A DNA stretch of 35,868 bases from IMG/VR virus record IMGVR_UViG_3300025769_000367, positions 1 through 35,868 of that record. One strand, given 5' to 3'. This DNA is from a virus. The notes beneath the pieces were generated by a model. The model worked only from the letters and a program-made list of their open reading frames with translations. It was not told the DNA's origin and searched no databases. The translations under genes were made by a program, and so were the position numbers. Positions 6,173 through 13,390 of the stretch are shown here, piece by piece; position 1 is the stretch's first letter; the number at the start of each line of letters is the position of its first letter.

Positions 6173-6303
6173 CTGACGAAGAATGGGAAACCACACTCAA
6201 AAGTATGAATGAGGGTGTGAAGAAGTGGGTGGATGAAGAAATTGATAAAATCAAGTATAATATCATTAAAGACATTATTAATGAAGATTTGGAGGCACTA
6301 TGA
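6169..6303 (+). CDS. Small hypothetical protein, 44 aa
   Basis: MTDEEWETTLKSMNEGVKKW begins a charged, probably single-helix protein. ATGA overlaps join both ends. Its last codons (DLEAL) resemble the end of the 5622-5822 protein (ELEAL) and likewise carry GGAGG, which serves as ribosome-binding site for the next gene. Confidence 0.55.
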   Translation: MTDEEWETTLKSMNEGVKKWVDEEIDKIKYNIIKDIINEDLEAL

Positions 6304-6467
6304 GTGAAGAACAAATCCTAAAACTTGTGAAAGAACACTTCCAAGAAGGTGGTGTCCGTGATGATGGTAGTTGTGCCGAGTATTATGGAGACCCTGATGC
6401 CTTTGTGAAGTTTGCCCAAGAAATCTATGATAAGGCTTATGATGATGGTTGCTTCGACAATTATTGA
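6300..6467 (+). CDS. Small paralogous-family protein, 55 aa
   Basis: This is a duplicate of the gene at 5822-5998, with LVKEHF, EYYG and DPDAFVKFAQEIYDKAYDDG in the same order. It is the last gene before the repeat and promoter at 6468-6524. Function unknown. Confidence 0.65.
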   Translation: MSEEQILKLVKEHFQEGGVRDDGSCAEYYGDPDAFVKFAQEIYDKAYDDGCFDNY

Positions 6468-6491
6468 GGACACTTGAAGAACTGGCACAGG
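6468..6491 (+). repeat. 24-bp repeat, copy 2
   Basis: Identical to 4561-4584. It begins directly after the TGA stop of the gene at 6300-6467. Confidence 0.85.
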
Positions 6492-6524
6492 GGATGCTCT
6501 GGGTGCCTCTGGATGCCCTATAAT
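6491..6524 (+). promoter_or_regulatory. Probable promoter with degenerate hairpin
   Basis: TATAAT at 6519-6524 lies 26 bp upstream of ATG 6550. The region between the 24-bp repeat and the -10 contains short related units (GATGCTCTGG, GTGCCTCTGG, GATGCCC) rather than a clean stem, and no good -35 is visible. It looks like a decayed version of the hairpin promoters elsewhere. Confidence 0.4.
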
Positions 6525-6549
6525 ACTCTTATACACACAGACACCTGAG

Positions 6550-6735
6550 ATGACCAATCTTCTTCAAAACTATACTCTTGAAGATTTCGTCAAATGTCGT
6601 AATCAAAAAGAGTGGGTTTGTGATAATTGTATGAAATGTGGTGATAGAGATTGTTGCTCTGGAAATCACATAATGTTTAGAGTTCCTAAAACTGATGATT
6701 GTCTTTGTTCCATTTGTGTGAGTGGATTGAAATGA
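6550..6735 (+). CDS. Cysteine-rich small protein, 61 aa, putative zinc binder
   Basis: The eight Cys residues include CDNCMKCGDRDCC and CLCSIC, so a structural zinc site is plausible. The N-terminus (LLQNYTLEDFVKCRNQKEW) is probably helical. It is the first gene after the promoter at 6519-6524. I do not recognise the family. Confidence 0.65.
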   Translation: MTNLLQNYTLEDFVKCRNQKEWVCDNCMKCGDRDCCSGNHIMFRVPKTDDCLCSICVSGLK

Positions 6736-6950
6736 AACCCTTTATCTTTATCTTCATCATTCCACTTCTTATCATTACTGGTTATTTCCTTTCTATGGAA
6801 CTACTGAATACTTACAATACTCAAAAGGACAGGGAGATGTTCTTGAAGTCTTATGAGATTGTGATAGAATGTAGGAAATCTTATACCGTAGGTCATTCAG
6901 CAAATTCTATTTGTGGTGAAGTTCCTGTATTTGTGGATGCTGTAAAATGA
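6732..6950 (+). CDS. Small membrane or secreted protein, 72 aa
   Basis: ATG 6732 is chosen because it overlaps the previous stop as ATGA; the upstream in-frame TTG 6699 would lie deep in the previous gene. The N-terminus MKPFIFIFIIPLLIITGYFL is a strong transmembrane segment or signal anchor. The rest is polar with two Cys. Function unknown. Confidence 0.65.
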   Translation: MKPFIFIFIIPLLIITGYFLSMELLNTYNTQKDREMFLKSYEIVIECRKSYTVGHSANSICGEVPVFVDAVK

Positions 6951-7201
6951 AAGTTTATTCACTCTATCACAACGAAACTTATGTTGCTTCCTTTCCAAAT
7001 AAGGAAGATGCTATTTTCTATGGTAAGCAATTCTATGAGGATGGATGGTCTTGTAATATTATTGAAGAGTATTTGAGTAAATCTCCACTACTTTATAGCA
7101 CTCCTTATATTCCACCTGCTTCAAGCACTACTCCTACTATTCATAATGTAGTAAAAGCAGAACCTTATAAAGATGTGAGAGCAAATTGGGAGAAGAAATG
7201 A
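6947..7201 (+). CDS. Hypothetical protein, 84 aa
   Basis: The N-terminal half (MKVYSLYHNETYVASFPNKEDA) resembles small phage proteins with one beta-sheet domain. The C-terminal half is Pro/Ser/Thr-rich (PYIPPASSTTPT), probably disordered. ATGA overlaps lie at both ends. Function unknown. Confidence 0.65.
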   Translation: MKVYSLYHNETYVASFPNKEDAIFYGKQFYEDGWSCNIIEEYLSKSPLLYSTPYIPPASSTTPTIHNVVKAEPYKDVRANWEKK

Positions 7202-7272
7202 CCGACCATCAACTTATCTATTGGATTCCATTTATTATTGTTGTAACTTTCTACCTTTCAAAAAGACGATGA
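7198..7272 (+). CDS. Tiny single-pass membrane protein, 24 aa
   Basis: MTDHQLIYWIPFIIVVTFYL followed by SKRR is one hydrophobic helix with a basic end. It starts by ATGA overlap with the previous gene. It is too short for usual gene callers, but it fits the coupled arrangement. Confidence 0.5.
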   Translation: MTDHQLIYWIPFIIVVTFYLSKRR

Positions 7273-7275
7273 CCG

Positions 7276-7563
7276 ATGAGTGACCTAATCTTCAAAACCA
7301 AAGGAAAAGAAACATTCCGTATACCTTTTCCAACTCCTGGAACCAAATGCCCTGAAACTAAACTTGAAATCAAAATGACTGAAAAAACAATTCAACTGAA
7401 TCTCACAGAGGAGCAGTTCAATATGATTTGGAATGCTCTGGTATTGAGTGAAGATGAAATGGTAGATGAAGGTGATATTAGGGTTCGTATTGAAACTCTA
7501 AATGAAATGGAGGACATTATGGAAGAACTTGGACTTGAAGTATTTGGAGATGATGAGGAATGA
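7276..7563 (+). CDS. Hypothetical acidic protein, 95 aa
   Basis: A short beta-rich start (DLIFKTKGKETFRIPFPTPG) is followed by an internal Met (residue 35) and an acidic helical half (LTEEQFNMIWNALVLSEDEM). The segment from residue 35 might also be made alone. Downstream ATGA overlap. Function unknown. Confidence 0.65.
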   Translation: MSDLIFKTKGKETFRIPFPTPGTKCPETKLEIKMTEKTIQLNLTEEQFNMIWNALVLSEDEMVDEGDIRVRIETLNEMEDIMEELGLEVFGDDEE

Positions 7564-7922
7564 TGACTAACCAACACCCCATCACCCCACCGCCTGAACT
7601 GGTGCAGCAGTGGATCGAAAGCACAAGATCTGACGACTGCATCGGTGCGTACCCTGCTAATCTAGAGCAACAAATTTGCGTCCTCGCTGCTCAGTACGGT
7701 GCAGACCAGGAGCTGGAGGCGTGCTGTGAGTGGCTAAACGGTGGATCAAAAATTGATTACGACACCGCTGCATTACTCCGCGCCCACCGCCGCCCACATC
7801 CGCCGAGATTGAAGGAGCAGGCCCTGGCCCTGATCGACGACTGTACTGATCCTGAAGGCGACTACCTAGACGACAACGCTTTGTCCATCATCCGCCGCGC
7901 ACTGGAGCAACTCGATGACTGA
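7560..7922 (+). CDS. Conserved cyanobacterial/phage hypothetical protein, 120 aa; foreign base composition
   Basis: The protein starts MMTNQHPITPPPELVQQWIE and contains AAQYGADQELEACCEWL and ALSIIRRALEQLDD. From memory this layout is shared with a family found in marine Synechococcus and its phages; function unknown. The gene is visibly richer in G+C, and in G/C third positions, than its neighbours (for example CGCGCCCACCGCCGCCC), which suggests recent transfer from the host. ATG 7560 and ATG 7563 are both possible starts; the first gives an ATGA overlap. Confidence 0.75.
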   Translation: MMTNQHPITPPPELVQQWIESTRSDDCIGAYPANLEQQICVLAAQYGADQELEACCEWLNGGSKIDYDTAALLRAHRRPHPPRLKEQALALIDDCTDPEGDYLDDNALSIIRRALEQLDD

Positions 7923-8097
7923 ACGCAATTTTCAAAAAGAACTCAACCATTACATCTATAATGACCCAGAGTATGGTGAAGACATTGAGAATATTGACTA
8001 TCGTGCTTTGATTGGTGTTATCACCGAGTTATGTGATAGAATTGAACAACTGGAAAGAGAAATAAAACTAGTCAAACCTTCTGCTTGGGAACGATGA
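7915..8097 (+). CDS. Small hypothetical protein, 60 aa
   Basis: The ORF overlaps the G+C-rich gene by 8 bp, but itself has the AT-rich codon use of the region. Its second half is a heptad-like helix (ELCDRIEQLEREIKLV). Function unknown. Confidence 0.65.
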   Translation: MTERNFQKELNHYIYNDPEYGEDIENIDYRALIGVITELCDRIEQLEREIKLVKPSAWER

Positions 8098-8276
8098 CTG
8101 AAGATATTCAAATGCCTAATGGTGACTTTCTAAAGAACTATCCAGATGTGACTCGTGTTGAAGTGATTACTGATACTGGAAGAGAGTTTGTTCGTTATGA
8201 ATGCTCTAATGTTCAGGTAAGTCTTCAGGACGACGGACAAACACTTAAAGTATTTCTCTTTACGACTTATGAATGA
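8094..8276 (+). CDS. Small hypothetical protein, 60 aa
   Basis: ATG 8094 gives an ATGA overlap and is preferred to the in-frame TTG 8085. The sequence MTEDIQMPNGDFLKNYPDVT, then EVITDTGREFVRYECSNVQVSL, looks like a small beta-sheet protein. Function unknown. Confidence 0.6.
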   Translation: MTEDIQMPNGDFLKNYPDVTRVEVITDTGREFVRYECSNVQVSLQDDGQTLKVFLFTTYE

Positions 8277-8496
8277 TGAAATGCCTTGGGTTAATCTCAC
8301 TCAAGAAGAAGTGAATGACTTGAGAAATAAGAAGTTTGAACTCACACAATATGGTAAAGAAAAGTTTAGGAAACTTATGAACGACAATCCTACTATTGAT
8401 GAAATGATTGAGATTGCTGAAGAAAGAGAAGCAGCAAACAGAGAACTTGAAAAAGAAGAATCGGAACGAAAGCAGAGAAAGAATGCCGATAAATAA
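8269..8496 (+). CDS. Small charged helical protein, 75 aa
   Basis: The C-terminal half is a long charged helix rich in Glu, Lys and Arg, consistent with a coiled coil. It overlaps the previous gene by 8 bp and ends the operon before the hairpin at 8535. Function unknown. Confidence 0.65.
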   Translation: MNDEMPWVNLTQEEVNDLRNKKFELTQYGKEKFRKLMNDNPTIDEMIEIAEEREAANRELEKEESERKQRKNADK

Positions 8497-8534
8497 AAAT
8501 GTCTGTTGATACTGCAATCTCTACGGACAGATTA

Positions 8535-8568
8535 GGTGCTCTTTGCAGCACCTTTTCTATTATAAATA
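8535..8568 (+). promoter_or_regulatory. Terminator hairpin followed by late-type promoter
   Basis: The stem GGTGCT (8535-8540) / AGCACC (8547-8552) with a 6-nt loop is followed by TTTT. A T4-type late octamer TATAAATA lies at 8561-8568, 27 bp before the GIY-YIG gene. Spacing does not give a good -35 in the loop, so this copy may be a late promoter. Confidence 0.6.
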
Positions 8569-8595
8569 CTAATGCAGTATCAATAGAATAGAACT

Positions 8596-9384
8596 ATGAA
8601 ACTCAAAGAGTATCACTATGTCTATTATTCCTATGAGGAATATGGTAGAGGATATTTTGGTAGTAGAACTTGCAAATGCTTACCAGAAGACGATACAAAG
8701 TATTTTGGTAGTTTCAAGGACAAATCATTCAAACCAACACAAAAGATAATCTTAAAAAGTGATTATGCTACAAGAGAAGAAGCATATACTGATGAGATTA
8801 TTTTACAAGAACACTATAAGGTAGTAGAAAACCCACATTTTGCTAATAGAGCATATCAATCTACTACAAAGTTTTATTATGATACTCCATTAGAACAAAG
8901 AATTTTGAATGGTAAAAAAGGTGGAGAAAAAGCAAAAGAATTTGGTTTGGGTATTCACTCACTTACAAAAGAACAATTGAGGGAGAATTCTAAAAAAATG
9001 GTAGAAAAACATAGAAAAACTGGAACTGGTTTATTTACTTTGACTAATGAGCAAAGGAGTAAAGGGGGGATAAAAAGTAAAGAACTTGGTTTGGGATTTT
9101 TTGCTATGTCTGATGAAGAACAGCAAAAAGTAAGAAGTGAAGCAGGAAAAGTAGGAGGAAAAAGAGTAGTAGAACTAAAAGTAGGTATTCACGGAAGAAC
9201 AAAAGAACAAATGAGTGAAGATGCTAAAAAAACACCAAAATCTGCAAGAATGAGAGCAGGAAAAACAACAAGTTCGCAAAGATGGATGTGTTTAGAAACT
9301 GAATATATAACCACACCAGGGGCACTTACACATTATCAAAGAGCAAAGGGTATTGATACTTCCAAAAGAGTGAGAGTATCATAA
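8596..9384 (+). CDS. GIY-YIG homing endonuclease (Seg-like)
   Basis: The N-terminus HYVYYSYEEYGRGYFGSR holds the two family motifs (GIY-type YVYYSY and YIG-type GYFGSR) with the catalytic Arg. A downstream Glu (TDEIILQEHY) fits the metal-binding position. Residues about 105-225 carry repeats of a Gly-rich, basic unit ending in a short helix (GKKGGEKAKEFGLGIHSLTK, and similar at KGGIKSKELGLGFFAMS and VGGKRVVELKVGIHGRT), which resemble NUMOD-type DNA-binding modules. No intron surrounds it, so it appears free-standing. It sits between two hairpin promoter elements, consistent with insertion between operons. Confidence 0.85.
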   Translation: MKLKEYHYVYYSYEEYGRGYFGSRTCKCLPEDDTKYFGSFKDKSFKPTQKIILKSDYATREEAYTDEIILQEHYKVVENPHFANRAYQSTTKFYYDTPLEQRILNGKKGGEKAKEFGLGIHSLTKEQLRENSKKMVEKHRKTGTGLFTLTNEQRSKGGIKSKELGLGFFAMSDEEQQKVRSEAGKVGGKRVVELKVGIHGRTKEQMSEDAKKTPKSARMRAGKTTSSQRWMCLETEYITTPGALTHYQRAKGIDTSKRVRVS

Positions 9385-9408
9385 GGACACTTTACAAACT
9401 GGAACAGG
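9385..9408 (+). repeat. 24-bp repeat, copy 3
   Basis: This copy matches 4561-4584 and 6468-6491 at about 20 of 24 positions. It starts right after the GIY-YIG stop codon and leads into the hairpin promoter. Confidence 0.75.
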
Positions 9409-9442
9409 GGCACTTGAAAACGGGTGCCCTTTGTTGTATAAT
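9408..9442 (+). promoter_or_regulatory. Terminator hairpin with -35 in its loop, plus -10
   Basis: The stem GGGCAC (9408-9413) / GTGCCC (9424-9429) is followed by a T-rich stretch. The loop begins with TTGAAA (9414-9419), exactly 17 bp before TATAAT (9437-9442). It would end the endonuclease transcript and start that of the gene at 9465. Confidence 0.75.
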
Positions 9443-9464
9443 ATGAGAAATCAAAGGAACTATT

Positions 9465-9782
9465 ATGGATTACGAACCTTATGATGCTGATAAGTTTGCG
9501 GATGAAGAACGCAAACAACGCAGTGATGTTGTTCTTGCACGATATAATCGTTTCTACAATGATGAGGTTTCTGGACTTCCTCACGGCACTCCAACAAGTA
9601 TGGAACAACTTCAGTGCATTACATTACAATGTATGTTGGATGCTCTGAGATGTGAGAACCTTAATCACGAATTTGATATGGTTCCAACTGCTGATATTAA
9701 TGATTTGATTGAACGACTTTATCAACAAGGAAAAGATTATCTTGAACGAGTAAGGACATTCCAAGAAGAGGCACAAAAATGA
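9465..9782 (+). CDS. Hypothetical protein, 105 aa
   Basis: This acidic, helical protein starts MDYEPYDADKFADEERKQR and contains DINDLIERLYQQGKDYLERV. It is first in a coupled group (ATGA overlap downstream) after the promoter at 9414-9442. Function unknown. Confidence 0.7.
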   Translation: MDYEPYDADKFADEERKQRSDVVLARYNRFYNDEVSGLPHGTPTSMEQLQCITLQCMLDALRCENLNHEFDMVPTADINDLIERLYQQGKDYLERVRTFQEEAQK

Positions 9783-10009
9783 CTGAAGATGACAAGTATG
9801 CTCTCAAAGAGTTTCTTAATGGTGTAGCAGTTACTCTTGGTGTTGTAGGTATTGGTATTCTAATCATTGGAGCACTATCAATGAACACACCAGAACTAAA
9901 AGCATCATTTGAAGTGGTTGACACCTACGAAGGATGTGATGTGGTAAGATATGCACCACATCAAGTTGCGGAGTATAAGTATTTCCTTCATTGTGAGAAC
10001 AACAAATGA
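9779..10009 (+). CDS. Small single-pass membrane protein, 76 aa
   Basis: The transmembrane helix (FLNGVAVTLGVVGIGILIIG, residues about 12-31) is followed by a polar domain with two Cys (EGCDVVRY, LHCENNK). It probably sits in the inner membrane with the C-terminal part outside. ATGA overlaps lie at both ends. Function unknown. Confidence 0.7.
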   Translation: MTEDDKYALKEFLNGVAVTLGVVGIGILIIGALSMNTPELKASFEVVDTYEGCDVVRYAPHQVAEYKYFLHCENNK

Positions 10010-10236
10010 CAATGCCAGACAAAACTTGGAAGGTAATGAACGACCTTGAGGATGCATTTAGTCAAATCACCACATTTAGTTTTCTTCTTGATAAACTTCA
10101 AGAAGCAGTAGATGCTGGTGATATGCAACGCATTGTTGACACTACTGCTGCTCTCAATGCTTTTTATCCACCATACTGTGATAACTGGGATAATAAGTAT
10201 AAAGTTGCATGGTCTCATGTTGTAAAAGGAGAGTAA
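10006..10236 (+). CDS. Small helical hypothetical protein, 76 aa
   Basis: Helical segments (MNDLEDAFSQITTFSFLLDK, DAGDMQRIVDTTAALNAF) end in a short aromatic tail. It is linked to the protease gene by a 1-bp stop/start overlap (TAATG). Function unknown. Confidence 0.65.
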   Translation: MTMPDKTWKVMNDLEDAFSQITTFSFLLDKLQEAVDAGDMQRIVDTTAALNAFYPPYCDNWDNKYKVAWSHVVKGE

Positions 10237-10712
10237 TGGAAGAACTAATTTCTCCCTATAACTATCAACACACCTCTCAATTTCTAAATGATAACCTTCT
10301 CAAGGTGTATGTTGATAGTCCAACGAGGTTCACTCGAAACATGATTGCAACCACAGATGAAATGGTATCATTCAACATCAAGGTTTTGAAGAAACCAAAA
10401 CATTCTGAAGTTGCATTCTATGAAAGAAAGAGTATGCCAGAACCATATGGACATACTTCTGGTCTGTGTATAGCAACAGAGAAAGGATATACTATTCTAG
10501 TTAAGAAATTTGCTGGAGATAAAAAGTGGATATATCTTCATGAGTGGGGTCATGCATTAGGTCTTGAGCATCCTCATGATGACAGAGACGGTGATGTATG
10601 GTATGATACTGACACTAATGATACCGTGATGTCTTACAAATGGATTGCACCAGTGAAAGCATTTCGACCTGCTGATGTTGATACTATTACTGGACTATAT
10701 AAAGCTAACTGA
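10236..10712 (+). CDS. Metzincin-type zinc metalloprotease, 158 aa
   Basis: The zinc-binding motif HEWGHALGLEH spans residues 102-112 (His102, Glu103, His106, His112; HExxHxxGxxH), and a Met-turn candidate TVMSYKW lies about 20 residues on. Together these define a compact metzincin, closest in layout to matrixin (M10) catalytic domains. There is no signal peptide and no Cys-switch propeptide, so it would act in the infected cell or as part of the virion; which is unknown. ATG 10236 is chosen for its stop/start overlap over ATG 10209. Nearby genes encode a glycosyltransferase and a fibre-like protein. Confidence 0.85.
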   Translation: MEELISPYNYQHTSQFLNDNLLKVYVDSPTRFTRNMIATTDEMVSFNIKVLKKPKHSEVAFYERKSMPEPYGHTSGLCIATEKGYTILVKKFAGDKKWIYLHEWGHALGLEHPHDDRDGDVWYDTDTNDTVMSYKWIAPVKAFRPADVDTITGLYKAN

Positions 10713-10715
10713 TAG

Positions 10716-12386
10716 TTGATTGTGTTAAAAGTTTTATTCTTTGGAAGATCTAAAAAAGAAGAAGTTTGGGAGCACGATTATATCTTAAATGATATTTTGG
10801 ACGGAAGAAAAGTCTCTACTAGTTTCTTATATCTTGATGATATTAGAAACGGTAATTATGATTTTGATGTCTTCATCTATAGCGCAAGAGACCCAAATAA
10901 CTATCCTTGGGGATACATGCCAACCTTTGATGATGTTTTAGAGTGTGTTAAAAAGACTAAACCTAGAATAGTCATCCAGCTCTCTGATGAGTTTTGGTAT
11001 GAAGACCTTCAAATTCATAATACTATTGCTGATCATTGTGAGTTATTTTTAAGAAAACAACATCACAAAAACTATCAGTATAGAAGTAATACAGTAAATA
11101 TTCCTCTTGGATATAGTAGTGGATATTATGTTCCCAAAGTAGTTCCAAAAATTTCTGAAAGGAAATTAAATTGGTCTTATGTTGGTGATATGAATAAGTC
11201 TGACAGAAAAGAACTCTATAACAATTTTACAAGAATACCAGAATATAAATGTGAGAATGGTATTTCAGCAGAGAGGATGTCTGAAATATATTCAGACACA
11301 ATTTTTGCTCCTTGTGGTAGAGGGAATTCTTCTTTAAATTGTATGAGGTTATATGAGTCTTCTATGGTTGGTGCTATTCCTATTGTAGTTGGTAGTAAAG
11401 AAGAAATAAAAGACACCTTTGTTTTTGAAGAAAATCCACCTTGGTTATTCTTTGATTCCTGGCAAGACGCAGAAAATAAATGCCAAGAACTTTTGAATGA
11501 TAAGATTGAACTTCAGAAAATACAAGACAATGTTTTGTATTGGTGGAATAATAGATTGTCAAGAGTGAAGCAAAAGGTAAATGACTTTTTTGATTTTTAT
11601 AAACTTAAAGATTTTCCTTCAGTAAATTGTATAAGCATTACTCAGTCTTTTGATAGGCGGAAGATAATGTATGACAATTTTAAAAAGTATGGAATAAAAA
11701 AATATACAACTCACATATATGAAAAATATGATGACAGTAAACATACAATTGAACATGAAACTTTAGAACTTAATCCTCCAGGAAGAGGACCAGTTACTTC
11801 TCACTTAAAGACGATTAAGTCTTGGTATGAAAATACTAAAGAACCTTATACTATTATATTTGAAGATGACATAGATTTTACCACATTAAAATATTGGAAA
11901 TTTACTTGGAATGAATTTTTCCAAAGACTTCCAGATGATTGGAATATTGTTCAGTTATGTATTGTCAGAGATGAGATGTATCATTTTCGTTTTGATGATA
12001 CTGTTTTTAAACTTCGAGATAGATGTTTTGATGATTGGTCTGGATGTGCTTATTTGATAAGCAGAGAACACGCAAAGAATCTAGTTGAAAATTATATACC
12101 CGAAGATATATTTTATTTGGAATATAAGGGGAGGGATAGAATGGCAAGAGCAAATCAAGTTCATGCCTATTCTTGGCTTCTTCCTCAAATTGAAAATATA
12201 ATATATACTAACTTCTTTGGAGGTGTATATTGTTTTCCTTTGTTCTGTGAGAATATAGATTTTGATAGGACCTGGATTTCTGCTCCATCATATATTAATA
12301 TAAAATCTAATATGGAAATAAACCATTGGTGGAGTAGTCAAGGTAGAAAATATGAGATAGATCAATTGTTTCAAAAATCTAAATAG
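10716..12386 (+). CDS. Two-domain glycosyltransferase (exostosin-like plus GT25-like), about 555 aa
   Basis: The N-terminal half contains SAERMSEIYSDTIFAPCGRG and RLYESSMVGAIPIVVGS (residues about 185-230), resembling exostosin/GT47-type sugar-nucleotide-binding segments. The C-terminal half resembles GT25 enzymes: GPVTSHLKTIKSWYE, then a metal-binding candidate PYTIIFEDDIDF, then SGCAYLISREHAKNL. It may glycosylate virion or host-surface molecules; the acceptor is unknown. The start is non-ATG (TTG 10716 or GTG 10722) with no clear Shine-Dalgarno, so translation may be weak. The gene is more AT-rich than its neighbours. Confidence 0.75.
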   Translation: MIVLKVLFFGRSKKEEVWEHDYILNDILDGRKVSTSFLYLDDIRNGNYDFDVFIYSARDPNNYPWGYMPTFDDVLECVKKTKPRIVIQLSDEFWYEDLQIHNTIADHCELFLRKQHHKNYQYRSNTVNIPLGYSSGYYVPKVVPKISERKLNWSYVGDMNKSDRKELYNNFTRIPEYKCENGISAERMSEIYSDTIFAPCGRGNSSLNCMRLYESSMVGAIPIVVGSKEEIKDTFVFEENPPWLFFDSWQDAENKCQELLNDKIELQKIQDNVLYWWNNRLSRVKQKVNDFFDFYKLKDFPSVNCISITQSFDRRKIMYDNFKKYGIKKYTTHIYEKYDDSKHTIEHETLELNPPGRGPVTSHLKTIKSWYENTKEPYTIIFEDDIDFTTLKYWKFTWNEFFQRLPDDWNIVQLCIVRDEMYHFRFDDTVFKLRDRCFDDWSGCAYLISREHAKNLVENYIPEDIFYLEYKGRDRMARANQVHAYSWLLPQIENIIYTNFFGGVYCFPLFCENIDFDRTWISAPSYINIKSNMEINHWWSSQGRKYEIDQLFQKSK

Positions 12387-12416
12387 ATTTAGAAACCGCC
12401 GAGTGGAGACACGAAG

Positions 12417-12791
12417 ATGGCAATTAAAGTTAAAAATGTAGAAGTAATTGATGACAGTAATAATCTTTCGAATATTAATTCGTTTGAAAATACTGTAAAG
12501 TCTACTTATGGTAGATTAAGAATTCCGACTAGTGACATCACCGCTGCAAATAGAGATTATATTATTGCTAGTGCTGGTTGTAATGTTGTCCAACTTCCAA
12601 GCAATCCAAATCCTGGAAACGAAATAGTAATTGGTATTGGAGGATCTACTTCTACTACATCAGTTCCTATTACTGTATCTAGAAACGGCAAAACTATTAT
12701 GGGAACACCTGCTGATCTTGTTATTGACATACCAAGTTCTGTAATAACTTTAACATATATTAATGATACTTTGGGTTGGGTCATTAAATAG
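12417..12791 (+). CDS. Small tail-fibre-like structural protein, 124 aa
   Basis: The N-terminus (MAIKVKNVEVIDDSNNLSNI) resembles the start of repeated beta segments in cyanophage fibres. The C-terminal part (NVVQLPSNPNPGNEIVIGI ... VSRNGKTIMG ... LTYINDTLGWVI) matches the fibre domain with LP-P-G, RNGK and a terminal GW strand, as remembered from cyanophage structural proteins. It stands alone, away from the tail operon and next to the glycosyltransferase, so it may be a fibre tip or decoration. There is a GAAG just before ATG 12417. Confidence 0.6.
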   Translation: MAIKVKNVEVIDDSNNLSNINSFENTVKSTYGRLRIPTSDITAANRDYIIASAGCNVVQLPSNPNPGNEIVIGIGGSTSTTSVPITVSRNGKTIMGTPADLVIDIPSSVITLTYINDTLGWVIK

Positions 12792-12824
12792 TTAAAGTCA
12801 AGGGCACACATCCCATGGGTTCCA

Positions 12825-13040
12825 ATGTATAAGGAACCACATCTTCAGAAGAAGTCTGATGAGTGTAAGATATTATGGAATATCTGGTATGAGATGATGA
12901 TGAATAAAGATCCATTAGCATCAACAGCAAGAAAAACTTGGATAAAATGTGCAGACGAGTTCTCTGAAATGATTAATCAGGAATGCCTGACAAATCCCAA
13001 GTATAAGAATATAAAGAGTATAGATAGTGAAGTTACATAA
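12825..13040 (+). CDS. Small hypothetical protein, 71 aa
   Basis: This basic helical protein contains three Cys and the Met/Trp-rich segment ILWNIWYEMMMNKDP. No domain is recognised. It lies 6 bp upstream of plastocyanin and may share its transcript. Confidence 0.55.
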   Translation: MYKEPHLQKKSDECKILWNIWYEMMMNKDPLASTARKTWIKCADEFSEMINQECLTNPKYKNIKSIDSEVT

Positions 13041-13046
13041 ACTTAT

Positions 13047-13370
13047 ATGAAGTTCTTTTTTGCACTTATCGCAACTCTTTTCTTTGCTCTCCCTGCTTGG
13101 GCAGTTGATGTTCAGATGGGTTATAATGGAGGACTAGTCTTTGAACCCTCAGAAGTTACAATTGCTGCTGGTGATAGCATCCACTTTATCAATAACGTGC
13201 TACCTCCTCACAATGTCATTGTTGATGGTCATCCCGAGCTCAGCCATACAGGTTTGGCATTTACTCCGGGAGAATCCTTTGACGTTTCCTTTGATGTTCC
13301 TGGTGAGTATACCTTTTGGTGTGATCCTCATAAAGGGGCTGGAATGATTGGACACGTTACCGTAAATTGA
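13047..13370 (+). CDS. petE: Plastocyanin, phage-encoded
   Basis: This copper protein carries electrons from cytochrome b6f to photosystem I in the thylakoid lumen. Residues 1-19 form a signal peptide ending PAWA. The type-1 copper ligands are His55 (PPHNV), Cys92, His95 and Met100 in CDPHKGAGM, the classic C-x2-H-x4-M loop. The mature part is about 88 residues, shorter than typical plant and cyanobacterial plastocyanins (about 97-105). Cyanophage copies are thought to support electron flow during infection alongside phage D1. Two small genes follow. Confidence 0.95.
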   Translation: MKFFFALIATLFFALPAWAVDVQMGYNGGLVFEPSEVTIAAGDSIHFINNVLPPHNVIVDGHPELSHTGLAFTPGESFDVSFDVPGEYTFWCDPHKGAGMIGHVTVN

Positions 13371-13390
13371 TTTAGATTAAACAAAAACTG

